64,000 nucleotides of DNA, taken from JAFAZJ01 sp964437145 (lineage in GTDB: Bacteria > Pseudomonadota > Alphaproteobacteria > Reyranellales > Reyranellaceae). The position numbers were made by a program, and so were the translations under genes. The notes under the pieces were generated by a model. That model did no database searches. It saw only the letters and a list, made by a program, of their open reading frames with translations, and was not told where the DNA came from. The stretch covers positions 1 to 64,000 of the forward strand of contig CAYTFW010000001.1 of assembly GCA_964437145.1 (NCBI GenBank). Direction: 5' to 3'. Below, piece after piece: positions 52,150 to 60,666 of the stretch. Numbering within the stretch: the first letter of the stretch is position 1; each line of letters starts with the position of its first letter.

Positions 52150-53856
52150 TCACGCGCAAAAGCCATGGACGTACCAGCGCGAAGCTGGCGGAACGGCGGG
52201 GGCGTTGGTCGGGCCGTCGCGGTAGAGCCAGAAGCGTTGGCCGTCCTCGTCCTCGACGCGGTAGTAGTCGCGACCCGACGGGGCTTTCTCGACCTCGGCC
52301 GTCGGCACGGATTCCCGCCACCATTCGTCGACCAGACGCTCCGGCCCTTCGACGCGCTTCAGCCGGTGCAGTGTGCCACGCCAATTGAACTGACGCGGCG
52401 GATCGTCGGGCAATTGCGCCGTGGTCTGGATCGCCTCGGGCTGGGCCAGCAGCCGCGTCGGGCGCGGGCCCTTGTAGGCGGCGACCTTGGTCCACAGGCC
52501 GGCGCGCACCGCCGGCTTGGCGACCGGCAGCGCGATCACGGCGCGCTCGGGCAGGTGGCTGGCGCGCGGCGCCAGGCGCACGACGTTGGTGGTGCCCAGG
52601 CGCTGGGTCAGGCGGTCGACGAGCTGCACCACCTCGGTGTCGTCGCCGCGCGCGGGCGTGGCGGGCGCCTCGCCGCCGCCCTGCGCCAACAGCACCTCGC
52701 CGCCGACCGCTTGGGCCAGCGCCACCTGCTGGGTGTCGAACGGCTCGACGGCGGCGGCCGATAGCATCATCAGCTCGACGCCGAAGCCGGCATCGAGATG
52801 GGCCAGCGGCTCCTGGAATAGCTTCATCAGATGAGTGTTGTCGCGGCTGGGCCGGCCGGTGCCGATGGCGGTGCGCTCGATCGAGCCGTCGACACGGAAC
52901 AGCGACAGCTCGAGCCGGCGCGCGCCGACGCCGGCCTTCTCGAACTGGCCGCACAAAGCGGCGAGCAGGCGGCTGGTGGCGGCGGCGATATCCTCGGCGC
53001 GGCCGATCGGCTCGGCGAAAGCCAGACGCGTGCGGAAGGCCGGCGCCGGCAGGCGCGGCTGGATGGTCTCGGCGGCGTTACCCAGCGCCTGGTCAAGACG
53101 CCGCACGAGCAGATCGCCGAAACGCTGCGCCAGCGGCGCGCGCGGCATGGGCAAGAGGTCGCCGATCTGGCGCAAGCCCAGGCGGCGCAAGGTCTCGGCG
53201 GTGGTCGAGTCGAGACGCAGCGCCTCGATCGGCAGCGCCGCGAGCAGCGCGCGGTGACCGGCGACCGGCGCCAGCAGGTCTTTTTGCCGCTCGGCAAAAC
53301 GTGCCAGCGCCCAGGCGGCGCCCGATGTGTCGGCCATCGCCGCACGTGTTGTGAATCCATGCCGCGCGAGGCGGGCGGTGAGGTCGGCGAGCAGGGCGCG
53401 TTCGCCCTCGATGCCGGGGCCGAAGAGATGACCGCAGCCGGTGACGTCGAGCATCAGCCCGCCATCGCCGCCGAAGCTCGCCGTCGCCATGCGGTCGACA
53501 CTCCGCGCCGCTTCGTCCATCTCGACGCCGGAATCGACCAGCGCGCCGCCCAGCGGATCGATCGCCACCCAGGGCGTGTAGCGCTCGCACCAGCCGGCGA
53601 GCGTCTCGAGCAGCTTCAGGTCGGCTTCGGGCTCGGCGTGCGCCGTCGTGAGATCGGGCACCAAGGTGCGCGCATCGGCCAGACGCTGGCCGGCGCGGAT
53701 GCCCGCCGCGCGCGCGTGCTCGTTGACCGCGACGATGCGCGGGCCACCCTGATGAAAGCCGATCAGGGCGGCGGTCTTAGCCAGCCAATCTTTGTGCCGG
53801 CGCGCCATGCGGTCGGCCGACAGTTTCGGAAACCACAGCGAGATGACCCTTTTCAT
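52150..53856 (-). CDS. imuB: ImuB, Y-family polymerase-like mutasome subunit
   Basis: A 568-residue ImuB, an inactive Y-family DNA polymerase relative that links DnaE2 to the sliding clamp. It starts MKRVISLWFPKLSADRM and ends with YRVEDEDGQRFWLYRDG...RWYVHGFCA, the full family length. The clamp-binding and polymerase-like domains follow in order. ATG at 53856 is 80 bp inside the imuA reading frame. Expected to be SOS-induced with imuA. Confidence 0.92.
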   Translation of the reverse strand: MKRVISLWFPKLSADRMARRHKDWLAKTAALIGFHQGGPRIVAVNEHARAAGIRAGQRLADARTLVPDLTTAHAEPEADLKLLETLAGWCERYTPWVAIDPLGGALVDSGVEMDEAARSVDRMATASFGGDGGLMLDVTGCGHLFGPGIEGERALLADLTARLARHGFTTRAAMADTSGAAWALARFAERQKDLLAPVAGHRALLAALPIEALRLDSTTAETLRRLGLRQIGDLLPMPRAPLAQRFGDLLVRRLDQALGNAAETIQPRLPAPAFRTRLAFAEPIGRAEDIAAATSRLLAALCGQFEKAGVGARRLELSLFRVDGSIERTAIGTGRPSRDNTHLMKLFQEPLAHLDAGFGVELMMLSAAAVEPFDTQQVALAQAVGGEVLLAQGGGEAPATPARGDDTEVVQLVDRLTQRLGTTNVVRLAPRASHLPERAVIALPVAKPAVRAGLWTKVAAYKGPRPTRLLAQPEAIQTTAQLPDDPPRQFNWRGTLHRLKRVEGPERLVDEWWRESVPTAEVEKAPSGRDYYRVEDEDGQRFWLYRDGPTNAPAVPPASRWYVHGFCA

Positions 53857-54646
53857 TGGTCCACTCCACCAGCCACGAGGGGATGTCGGTGCGCGCCGGA
53901 TCGCCGAAGCGATTGCGCAGAAGATCGAGGCGCCAGCGCGGGCCGGCGATGTCCTGGAGCGACTGGCCATCGGCGTCGAGGCGCGCGCGCGACGGCGCCG
54001 AGGTGACGCGCCAGCGCGTGACGGCGGCTGAGATCGCCGCGCTCTTCTTGTCGAGGGCGCGCAGCAGCAGGGCCGGCACGCCGCTCTTCTCGGCGGCGAG
54101 CTGCAGGCGGCGGGTCGCGGCCAGCTCGACCTTGTCGATCTCGCCGACGACGGCGGCCAGCGCGCCGCAGCGCAGGCCTTCCTCCATGGTCCACAGCGCG
54201 TCCTCGACACGCCGGGAGGAGGCGAGGATCACGCGGGCCGGATCGACGAAGGCGGCGAGGGCGGGGGCGTAAGGGGGCGCGGTCAGCGCGCCGGCGCTGC
54301 GATGGATCCACAGGATCTGGCCGCGCCGCGCTTGGGCGAAGCGGCCCAGGATCGCGGCGGCGAAGCCTAGGGCGGCGCCGTCATGCGCGACATCGCCGGG
54401 CACGATCTCGTGCAGCGCGCCGCTGGCCAGCCCGCCATCGGGCAGCGCGGCGTCGATCTCGGGGACTCCCATCGGCACGGCGGGGGAGGCCGAGGCGATG
54501 CCACCGCGCTCCAGCCGGCGCACCGTCTCACGCAGCCGGCGCAGCTCGCCCTCGCGGCCCGGTTCGGCACGATCCAGCACCAGCACCGGCGCATCGGACC
54601 GGATGGCGTTGGCGGGAGCGAAAGCGCTGGGGAAAATGACCGTCAC
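53777..54646 (-). CDS. imuA: ImuA, RecA-like mutasome subunit
   Basis: A 289-residue ImuA (SulA/RecA-like) protein, the first gene of the mutasome operon. MGVPEIDAALPDGGLASGALHEI marks the RecA-like core; the ATP-binding site is degenerate as usual. The GTG start at 54646 follows GAGGGGACC. Its last ~27 codons overlap imuB in another frame; the frame is open and the C-terminal extension may be lineage-specific. Confidence 0.9.
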   Translation of the reverse strand: MTVIFPSAFAPANAIRSDAPVLVLDRAEPGREGELRRLRETVRRLERGGIASASPAVPMGVPEIDAALPDGGLASGALHEIVPGDVAHDGAALGFAAAILGRFAQARRGQILWIHRSAGALTAPPYAPALAAFVDPARVILASSRRVEDALWTMEEGLRCGALAAVVGEIDKVELAATRRLQLAAEKSGVPALLLRALDKKSAAISAAVTRWRVTSAPSRARLDADGQSLQDIAGPRWRLDLLRNRFGDPARTDIPSWLVEWTNEKGHLAVVSETVGRPHGAPAQRLAG

Positions 54647-54679
54647 GGTCCCCTCGAAGGCAGTGCTGGCGAAGTGAAT

Positions 54680-54694
54680 GTTCTGTATTTGTTC
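54680..54694. promoter_or_regulatory. LexA (SOS) box of imuA-imuB-dnaE2
   Basis: GTTC-TGTATTT-GTTC on the plus strand (GAAC-N7-GAAC on the minus) is exactly the alphaproteobacterial SOS box. It overlaps the -10 of the imuA promoter, so LexA would block RNA polymerase until DNA damage. Confidence 0.9.
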
Positions 54695-54719
54695 TAGTCT
54701 TCTTGGCCCTTTGAGTCAA
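54691..54719 (-). promoter_or_regulatory. imuA promoter
   Basis: On the minus strand TTGACT (54714-54719) and TAGAAC (54691-54696) are separated by exactly 17 bp. Five and four of six bases match the sigma-70 consensus. The start lies about 35 bp upstream of the imuA GTG. Confidence 0.75.
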
Positions 54720-54819
54720 TCCACAGCCCCTTGTGGGTACGTAGGAAATGTCATCTACAGCTAGGATTTTCTTGGGTTATTAGGGGAACAGCCGTCGAAA
54801 ACGGAGATGTTCTCCCCAG

Positions 54820-55200
54820 ATGCCCCTCGTCACTATCACGGTCCGCAAACCCAAGACGGCCGCCTTCAAGACGGCGGTTCTCGATGCCGTTCACACCGCC
54901 CTCGTCGCCTCGGGCGCCAATCCGCAGGACCGCTTCCACCGCGTGCTCGAACTCGACGCGGACGACTTCCGCTTCGACCCGAGCTTCCCCGACCTTGCCT
55001 CGCCGCGCGGCGAGGATTTCGTGCTGGTCGAGATCCTGCTCGGCGTCGGCCGCAGCCCGAAGGTGAAGAGGAAGATCGTCGCCGACGCCATCGCCGGTCT
55101 GGCGAAGGGCGGTCTCGATCCCGAGCACGTCATGATCGTCTTCCAGGACACCGCCTGGGAAAACTGGTCACCCGGCGGCGGTCGTATTCCCCACGCCTGA
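54820..55200 (+). CDS. Tautomerase-superfamily protein
   Basis: A 126-residue 4-oxalocrotonate tautomerase/MIF-type protein. After loss of the start Met, Pro-2 (MPLVTITVRK) becomes the N-terminal base. The length fits the single-chain double-module type (malonate semialdehyde decarboxylase or cis-CaaD-like). The ATG at 54820 is fixed by the catalytic Pro. The substrate is unknown. It is divergent from imuA. Confidence 0.85.
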   Translation: MPLVTITVRKPKTAAFKTAVLDAVHTALVASGANPQDRFHRVLELDADDFRFDPSFPDLASPRGEDFVLVEILLGVGRSPKVKRKIVADAIAGLAKGGLDPEHVMIVFQDTAWENWSPGGGRIPHA

Positions 55201-55255
55201 GAAGCTGGTGCTAGTCTTGCATCGCCATGAGGCCGCCGATGCAGGGAGAGGCGCC

Positions 55256-56083
55256 ATGACCATGACCAGCCTTCGCCGTCCGTTGCTTCTGCTGGCGAGC
55301 CTCGTGCTCGCCATGCTGGGCGCGCTCCCCGCCGAGGCGCGCTGCAACAAGAACGTGGCCGAGTGGCGGCCCGGCGTGCTTCAGGCGAATTTCACGGTGG
55401 CGCAGGAGAAGGTGGTCAGCGCCATGCGCGTGACCTTTGTCGGTCACGCCAGCTTCCTGATCGAGACGCCGCAGAGCGTGCGCGCCATCACCGACTACAA
55501 CGGCTACAACGGCTACGGAAAGCGCCCCGACATCGTGACGATGAACAACGCGCATTCCACGCATTTCACCGACGACATCGAGCCCGGCGTGACCCATGTG
55601 CTGCGCGGCTGGGCGCAGGGCCGCGTCGAAGCGCGCCACAACGTGACAATGAAGGACCTGCAGGTCTTCAACGTGCCGACCAACGTGCGCGAATGGGGCG
55701 ACGGCAGCACGCGCTTCAGCGGCAACTCGATCTTCGTCTTCCGCGTCGGCGACCTGTGCGTGGCGCATCTCGGTCACCTGCATCATCGCCTGACACCGGA
55801 GCATCTCGAGGATCTCGGCCGCATCGATGTGCTGATGGTGCCGATCGACGGCGGCTACACCATGGGCCAGCCCTACATGGCCGACGTGGTCAGGCAGATC
55901 CAGCCACGCATCGTGCTGCCCATGCACTACTGGGGGCCAAGCTCGCTCGACCGCTTCCTCGGCTATCTCGGCCAGGGCAATTACGAGCTCGTGCGCCCCA
56001 CCAGCCGCACACTCGACCTCGTGAAAACTGAACTGCCCGAGTCGCTCACCGTGATCGTGATCGCCGGATACGGTGGCGATTAG
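55256..56083 (+). CDS. Secreted metallo-beta-lactamase-fold hydrolase (UlaG-like)
   Basis: A 275-residue MBL-fold protein with a signal peptide (about residues 1-29, ending AEA). RVTFVGHASFLIET marks the UlaG/YtnP-like subgroup, and HLGHLHHRLTPEHLEDLGRIDVLMVPIDGGYTM and VLPMHYWGPSS supply metal ligands. The usual HxHxDH reads NNAHSTHFTDD, so the first metal site is altered. The next gene is convergent, behind a nested palindromic repeat. Confidence 0.83.
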   Translation: MTMTSLRRPLLLLASLVLAMLGALPAEARCNKNVAEWRPGVLQANFTVAQEKVVSAMRVTFVGHASFLIETPQSVRAITDYNGYNGYGKRPDIVTMNNAHSTHFTDDIEPGVTHVLRGWAQGRVEARHNVTMKDLQVFNVPTNVREWGDGSTRFSGNSIFVFRVGDLCVAHLGHLHHRLTPEHLEDLGRIDVLMVPIDGGYTMGQPYMADVVRQIQPRIVLPMHYWGPSSLDRFLGYLGQGNYELVRPTSRTLDLVKTELPESLTVIVIAGYGGD

Positions 56084-56091
56084 GGCCAGTT

Positions 56092-56218
56092 TGTCATCCC
56101 GAGCGCAGCGAGGGATCTCTTTGGGACCGCCGGCGTCTCGCCGGCATCTTTAAGAGCCGGCGAGACGCCGGCGGTCCCAGGAAGACACTCTGGATTCCTC
56201 GCTGCGCTCGGAATGACA
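56092..56218. repeat. Nested palindromes: GAGCGCAGCGAGG family copy 3 with a second inverted repeat inside
   Basis: The outer arms (56092-56117 and 56192-56218) belong to the family at 2212 and 12750. Inside lies a perfect 23-bp inverted repeat (56123-56145 and 56156-56178) starting GGGACCGCCGGCGTCTCGCC, with a 10-bp loop. The structure suggests one element inserted into another. Confidence 0.9.
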
Positions 56219-56233
56219 GAGAAGCGAACGCCA

Positions 56234-57124
56234 TCAGGCGGCGAGACGGTCGCGCATGAACTTGGCGATCGCGGCGTTGGCGCGCTCGCCTTCGTCGAGC
56301 ATCGGCCAGTACCAGTGCCAGACATGGATCATCTGCGGCCAGACCTCGAGCACGGTGTCGATGCCGACGGCGCGCGCCTTGTCGGCGAGCAGGCGGGCAT
56401 CGTCGAGCAGGATCTCGTCGCCGCCGACCTGGATCAAGAGCGGCGGCAGGCCCTTGAGGTCGGCATGCGCCGGTGAGGCGAGCGGGGCGCGGCGATCGCC
56501 GTCAGCAATGTAGAACTGACGCCAGCGCACCAATCCGTCCATGGTGACCAACGGATCGGCCGCGGCGCGCTCACTGTAGCTGGCGCCGCTCGCGGTCATG
56601 TCGGTCCACGGCGAGATGCAGATCGCCGCCGCCGGCATCGGCAGCCCGGCGTCACGCGCGGCCAGCAGCACGGCGACGGTGAGGCCACCGCCGGCGGAGT
56701 CGCCGGCGATGGCGATGCGGCCGGGCGCGAATTGCTTGAGCGTGTCGCGGTAGACGGCCAGTGCGTCGTCGACGGCGGCCGGGAAGGGGTTCTCTGGCGC
56801 CAGCCGATACTCCGGCACTAGCGCGACCACGCCGGCGCGCTTGGCGATGTCGCCGGCGAGATGGCGATGCGAGCGCGGCGAGCCGGTGCCGTAACCGCCG
56901 CCATGCAGATAGATCAGCGCCTGGTCCTTGCGCGCCTGTTGTGGCGTCAGGCGCTCGGCGGGCACGCCGCCCAGGGTGACGTCCTCACGCGCGATATCGG
57001 CCGGCAGCGGAAAGGCGCGGGTCGCCTTGTCGTAGATCGTGCGCACCTCTTCCAGCGTCTGCTCGGCCGAACGCGGCAGCTTGGCGAGCTTCTCGCGGAC
57101 CGCGGCGATTCCCCGTTCCCTCAT
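56234..57124 (-). CDS. Alpha/beta hydrolase of the hormone-sensitive-lipase family
   Basis: A 296-residue esterase. The oxyanion-hole HGGGYGTGS (about residues 76-84) and the nucleophile elbow GDSAGGG (Ser about 145) define the HSL family; the catalytic Asp and His are expected in the last third (VGGDEILLDDAR and HVWHW). No signal peptide. Its ATG overlaps... it shares ATGA with the CoA-transferase stop upstream, so both are coupled. Confidence 0.9.
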   Translation of the reverse strand: MRERGIAAVREKLAKLPRSAEQTLEEVRTIYDKATRAFPLPADIAREDVTLGGVPAERLTPQQARKDQALIYLHGGGYGTGSPRSHRHLAGDIAKRAGVVALVPEYRLAPENPFPAAVDDALAVYRDTLKQFAPGRIAIAGDSAGGGLTVAVLLAARDAGLPMPAAAICISPWTDMTASGASYSERAAADPLVTMDGLVRWRQFYIADGDRRAPLASPAHADLKGLPPLLIQVGGDEILLDDARLLADKARAVGIDTVLEVWPQMIHVWHWYWPMLDEGERANAAIAKFMRDRLAA

Positions 57125-58320
57125 GACGTCTCTCCCTCGTGGATCTTGATCGCGTTGGCTCTGGCCAGCGCGGCGATCTCGTCGTCGCCGTAGCCGACGT
57201 CGCGCATCAGCTCGCGCGTGTGCTCACCGAGGCGCGGCGCCAGGCGATGCACCGCCAGCGGCGCGTCAGACAGGCGCAGCGGGTTGTTGGCGGCCATCAC
57301 CGTGCCGATGCCGGGATAGTCCATGCTCAGCACACTGCCGCGCGCCCGCGCATGCGGATCGCGCACCATCTCGCTGACCGTCTTCACCGCCGCGCAAGGC
57401 ACGCCGGCGTCGACCAGCTTCTTCAGCAGCACCTCGCGCGTCTGCGCGGCGAACACCGCCTCCAGCAGCGGCTCGAGATCGGCGCGGTTGGCGAGGCGCA
57501 GCTTGTTGCTGGCGAAGCGCGGGTCGGCGCCGATCTCGGCGATGTCCAGCGCCGCCACGAGTCGCTGCCAGAACGAGTCGTTGGTGCAGGCGACGTAGAT
57601 CGGGCCGGTCTTCGTATCGAAGTTGCGCAATGGCACGATCAGTGTGTGCGAGGCGCCCATGCGCCTGGGATCCTCGCCGGTGTGGCCGAGATTGGTCAGC
57701 CAGTGGCTCATGATCTGCACGCCGACATCGTACAGCGCCAGGTCGATGTGCTGGCCACGGCCGGTATGGTGGCGCTGCAGCAGCGCCATGGCGACGCCCA
57801 GCGCGCCATAGGAGCCGGTCATCTGGTCGACGGGCGCGGCGCCGACCCGTGCCGGCGGGCCATCCATCTCGCCCGTCGCTTCCATGATCCCGACCTCGGC
57901 CTGGATACAGGGATCGTAGCCCGGTCGTTCGCTGTAGGGACCGGTCTGGCCGTAGCCGGAGATCGAGAGATAGACGAGGCGCGGGTTGAGCGCGTGCACG
58001 GTGTCGTAGCCGAAGTCCAGCGAGGCAATCACACCAGGGACGAAGGCCTCCATGAACACATCGGCCTTCTTCACCAGCCGGCGCAGGACCTCCTTGCCGC
58101 CCTCGGATTTCAGGTCGATCGCCAGGCCACGCTTGTTGCGGTTCATGCCCGGCACCCAGGCGCCGCCGAATTGCGGGCGGAAGTGATCGCCGCTCAGCGG
58201 CTCGACCTTGATGACGTTGGCGCCCATGTCGCCCAGGATCTGGCCGGCGGTGGGCCCGGCGATCACCTGCGTCAAATCGAGAACCAGAATCCCCTGAAGC
58301 GGCAGCATCCCGTCCTTCAT
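57121..58320 (-). CDS. CaiB/BaiF family CoA-transferase
   Basis: A 399-residue class III CoA-transferase that moves CoA between carboxylic acids. The N-terminal GILVLDLTQVIAGPTAGQIL, GANVIKVE and NRNKRGLAIDLKSEGG motifs are complete. The catalytic Asp is likely in APVDQMTGSYGA or nearby. The start is ATG at 58320 or 58308; the second has AGGA close upstream. Its TGA overlaps the ATG of the esterase gene. Confidence 0.92.
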   Translation of the reverse strand: MKDGMLPLQGILVLDLTQVIAGPTAGQILGDMGANVIKVEPLSGDHFRPQFGGAWVPGMNRNKRGLAIDLKSEGGKEVLRRLVKKADVFMEAFVPGVIASLDFGYDTVHALNPRLVYLSISGYGQTGPYSERPGYDPCIQAEVGIMEATGEMDGPPARVGAAPVDQMTGSYGALGVAMALLQRHHTGRGQHIDLALYDVGVQIMSHWLTNLGHTGEDPRRMGASHTLIVPLRNFDTKTGPIYVACTNDSFWQRLVAALDIAEIGADPRFASNKLRLANRADLEPLLEAVFAAQTREVLLKKLVDAGVPCAAVKTVSEMVRDPHARARGSVLSMDYPGIGTVMAANNPLRLSDAPLAVHRLAPRLGEHTRELMRDVGYGDDEIAALARANAIKIHEGETS

Positions 58321-58477
58321 CCTTGGCTTGCGCGGACGCCTAAGCTGATGGGTTGCGGCGCCTGACCGCAAGCGATCATGCGGCGAGACCGATATGCGTC
58401 GCGGACGGGGCTTGGCTGAATTTCTCCAGCATGCCGGGCCGCTTTCGACTACGGTCCACCGGCGAAGGAGAGCGCGC

Positions 58478-59719
58478 ATGAGCGGGATGGATAGCGGCAA
58501 TCTCAGGATCAACGCCGACCGGCTGTGGGACAGCCTGATGGAGATGGCGCGCATCGGCGGCACCGACAAAGGTGGTGTCTGTCGTATCGCGCTCACCGAT
58601 CTCGATCGCCAGGGCCGCGACCTGTTCGTGCGCTGGTGCCGCGAGGCCGGCTGCGAGATCCGCGTCGACCAGGTCGGCAACATCTTTGCGCGTAGGCCAG
58701 GCCGCGACATGAGTCGGCCGCCGATCATGACCGGCAGCCACCTCGATACCCAGCCAACCGGCGGCAAGTTCGACGGCTGCTACGGCGTGCTCGCGGGACT
58801 GGAGGTCGTGCGCGCGCTCAACGACGCCGCTTACGAGACCGAAGCGCCGGTCGAGGTCGCGGTCTGGACCAACGAGGAAGGCTGCCGTTTCGCGCCGGCG
58901 ATGGTGGCCTCGGGCGTGTTCGGCGGCGTGTTCAGCGTCGACTACGCGCTGTCGCGCACCGATCCCGAGGGCGTCACCTTCGGCGAGGCGCTCAAGAAGA
59001 TCGGTTACGACGGCAAGGAGGCGGTGGGCGGCCGGCCGGTCGGCGCGTTCTTCGAGGCGCATATCGAGCAGGGGCCGATCCTCGAACGCGAGCAGCGCAC
59101 CATCGGCGTAGTGACTGCGGCGCAGGGCCAGCGTTGGTATGAGATCAACTGGACCGGCATGGAAAGCCACGCCGGCACGACGCCGATTGAGGGCCGCCGC
59201 GACGCGCTGCTCGGCGCCTCCTTGCTGGTCGCCGAGGCGCGGCGCATCGGGTCGCGACCGGACGGGCGCGCCACGGTGGGCGTGATCGAGAGCAAACCGC
59301 AGTCGCGCAACACGATTCCCGGCCGCGTGTTCATGACCTTGGATTTCCGTCATCCCGACGACAAGCAGCTCGCCGAGATGGACGCCGAGATGCGCGCGAG
59401 CGCCGCGCGCATCGCCGCCGAGCATCGCCTCGAGCTCGGCATCGAGCAGATCTGGTACTTCCCGCCCACGCCGTTCGACGCGAAGTGCGTCGAGGCCGTG
59501 CGCTCGGCGGCAGAGCGCGCTGGCATGGCGCATATGGACATCGTCAGCGGCGCCGGCCACGACGCCTGTTACGTGGCAAAGGTGGCGCCCACCGGCATGA
59601 TCTTCGTGCCCTGCAAGGACGGCATCAGCCACAACGAGATCGAGGATGCGCGCAAGGAGGACATCGCGGCCGGCTGTCAGATCCTGCTGCAGGCGATGGT
59701 CAAACGCGCGGGCGCGTGA
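58478..59719 (+). CDS. M20-family amidohydrolase (N-carbamoyl-amino-acid hydrolase/allantoate amidohydrolase type)
   Basis: A 413-residue dizinc hydrolase. TGSHLDTQPTGGKFDGCYGVLAGLE (about residues 83-107) holds the first metal His/Asp pair, NEEGCRF the catalytic Glu-Glu, and HIEQGPILE a further ligand; SGAGHDA closes the site. It splits carbamoyl- or ureido-amino acids. ATG at 58478 follows GAAGGAG. The MBL-fold gene follows in the same direction. Confidence 0.91.
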   Translation: MSGMDSGNLRINADRLWDSLMEMARIGGTDKGGVCRIALTDLDRQGRDLFVRWCREAGCEIRVDQVGNIFARRPGRDMSRPPIMTGSHLDTQPTGGKFDGCYGVLAGLEVVRALNDAAYETEAPVEVAVWTNEEGCRFAPAMVASGVFGGVFSVDYALSRTDPEGVTFGEALKKIGYDGKEAVGGRPVGAFFEAHIEQGPILEREQRTIGVVTAAQGQRWYEINWTGMESHAGTTPIEGRRDALLGASLLVAEARRIGSRPDGRATVGVIESKPQSRNTIPGRVFMTLDFRHPDDKQLAEMDAEMRASAARIAAEHRLELGIEQIWYFPPTPFDAKCVEAVRSAAERAGMAHMDIVSGAGHDACYVAKVAPTGMIFVPCKDGISHNEIEDARKEDIAAGCQILLQAMVKRAGA

Positions 59720-59780
59720 TGGAAGGAATGGACCGGCCCGGTGTTGGTGAATCGGCTGCACGTCCGCGAGGGAGGAGAAA

Positions 59781-60665
59781 ATGAAGCTCTTGGGTGTGGC
59801 GTTCGCGATCGCGACGCTTGTCGGGGCCTTGTCTCCGGCGTCGGCGCAGACGGCGGGGCAGGCGCTGCCGTCGGCCGCCAATCCGGTGCGCGAGATCAGC
59901 AAGATCGCCGGCGAGGTCTATCGCTTCCGCAACAACAACCATTATTCGATCTTCATCGTCACATCGGATGGCATCATCACCACCGATCCGATCAACAAAT
60001 CGACGGCGGAGTGGCTCAAGGGTGAGCTCAAGACGCGCTTCCCCGACAAGGCCGTGAAGTACGTGGTCTATAGCCACGACCACGCCGACCACATCTCCGG
60101 CGGTGAGGTCTTCGCCGATACCGCCGTCATCGTGGCGCACGCCAACGCGCGCACGGTCATCGTCGGCGAGAAGCGGCCCACCGCCGTGCCGACGGTGACC
60201 TTCACCGAGCGGCTCGACATCGATCTGGGCGGCACCAAGCTGGAGCTGCACTATGTCGGGCGCAACCACTCCAACAATTCGATCGTCATGCGCCTGCCGG
60301 CGGAGAAGCTGATCTTCGCGGTCGACTTCATCCCGGTGAACTCGCTGGGCTTCCGCGACTGGCCCGACGCCTATCTCGAGGAGTGGATCGAGTCGCTGAA
60401 GCGCGTCGAGGCGATGGAGTTCGACATTCTCGCGCCGGGCCATGGCGCGCTGGGCGACAAGAAGAACGTCACCGCTTTCCGCGGCTACATGGAAGACCTG
60501 CGCAACCAGGTGCTGGCGGCGGTGCGCGCCGGCAAGACGCTGGAGGAGACCAAGGCGCTGGTTGACATCTCCAAGTACAAGGACTGGGGCGGCTTCCAGC
60601 AGATGGGTGCGCTCAATGTCGAGGGCATGTACCGCCTGGTCACCGCCAATCGGCGTCCCAACTGA
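59781..60665 (+). CDS. Secreted MBL-fold metallohydrolase
   Basis: A 294-residue exported MBL-fold hydrolase. The signal peptide (about residues 1-22, SASAQ) is followed by an intact HxHxDH motif in YSHDHADHISG (about residues 97-107), GRNHSNNSIVM and a late PGHGAL with further ligands. It resembles periplasmic subclass B3-like or quorum-quenching hydrolases, but the substrate is open. ATG at 59781 follows GGAGGAG. It ends 1 bp before the GNAT start codon. Confidence 0.88.
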   Translation: MKLLGVAFAIATLVGALSPASAQTAGQALPSAANPVREISKIAGEVYRFRNNNHYSIFIVTSDGIITTDPINKSTAEWLKGELKTRFPDKAVKYVVYSHDHADHISGGEVFADTAVIVAHANARTVIVGEKRPTAVPTVTFTERLDIDLGGTKLELHYVGRNHSNNSIVMRLPAEKLIFAVDFIPVNSLGFRDWPDAYLEEWIESLKRVEAMEFDILAPGHGALGDKKNVTAFRGYMEDLRNQVLAAVRAGKTLEETKALVDISKYKDWGGFQQMGALNVEGMYRLVTANRRPN

Positions 60666-60666
60666 C

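Noticed and set aside
50437..52764. Plus-strand frame spanning parts of dnaE2, vapBC and imuB
   Set aside because: It crosses several confident minus-strand genes and their operator, which is incompatible with it being real.
53777..53856. Frameshift error explaining the imuA/imuB overlap
   Set aside because: Both proteins keep family-like sequence to sensible ends without any correction, so an overlap is the simpler reading, though it deserves a check.
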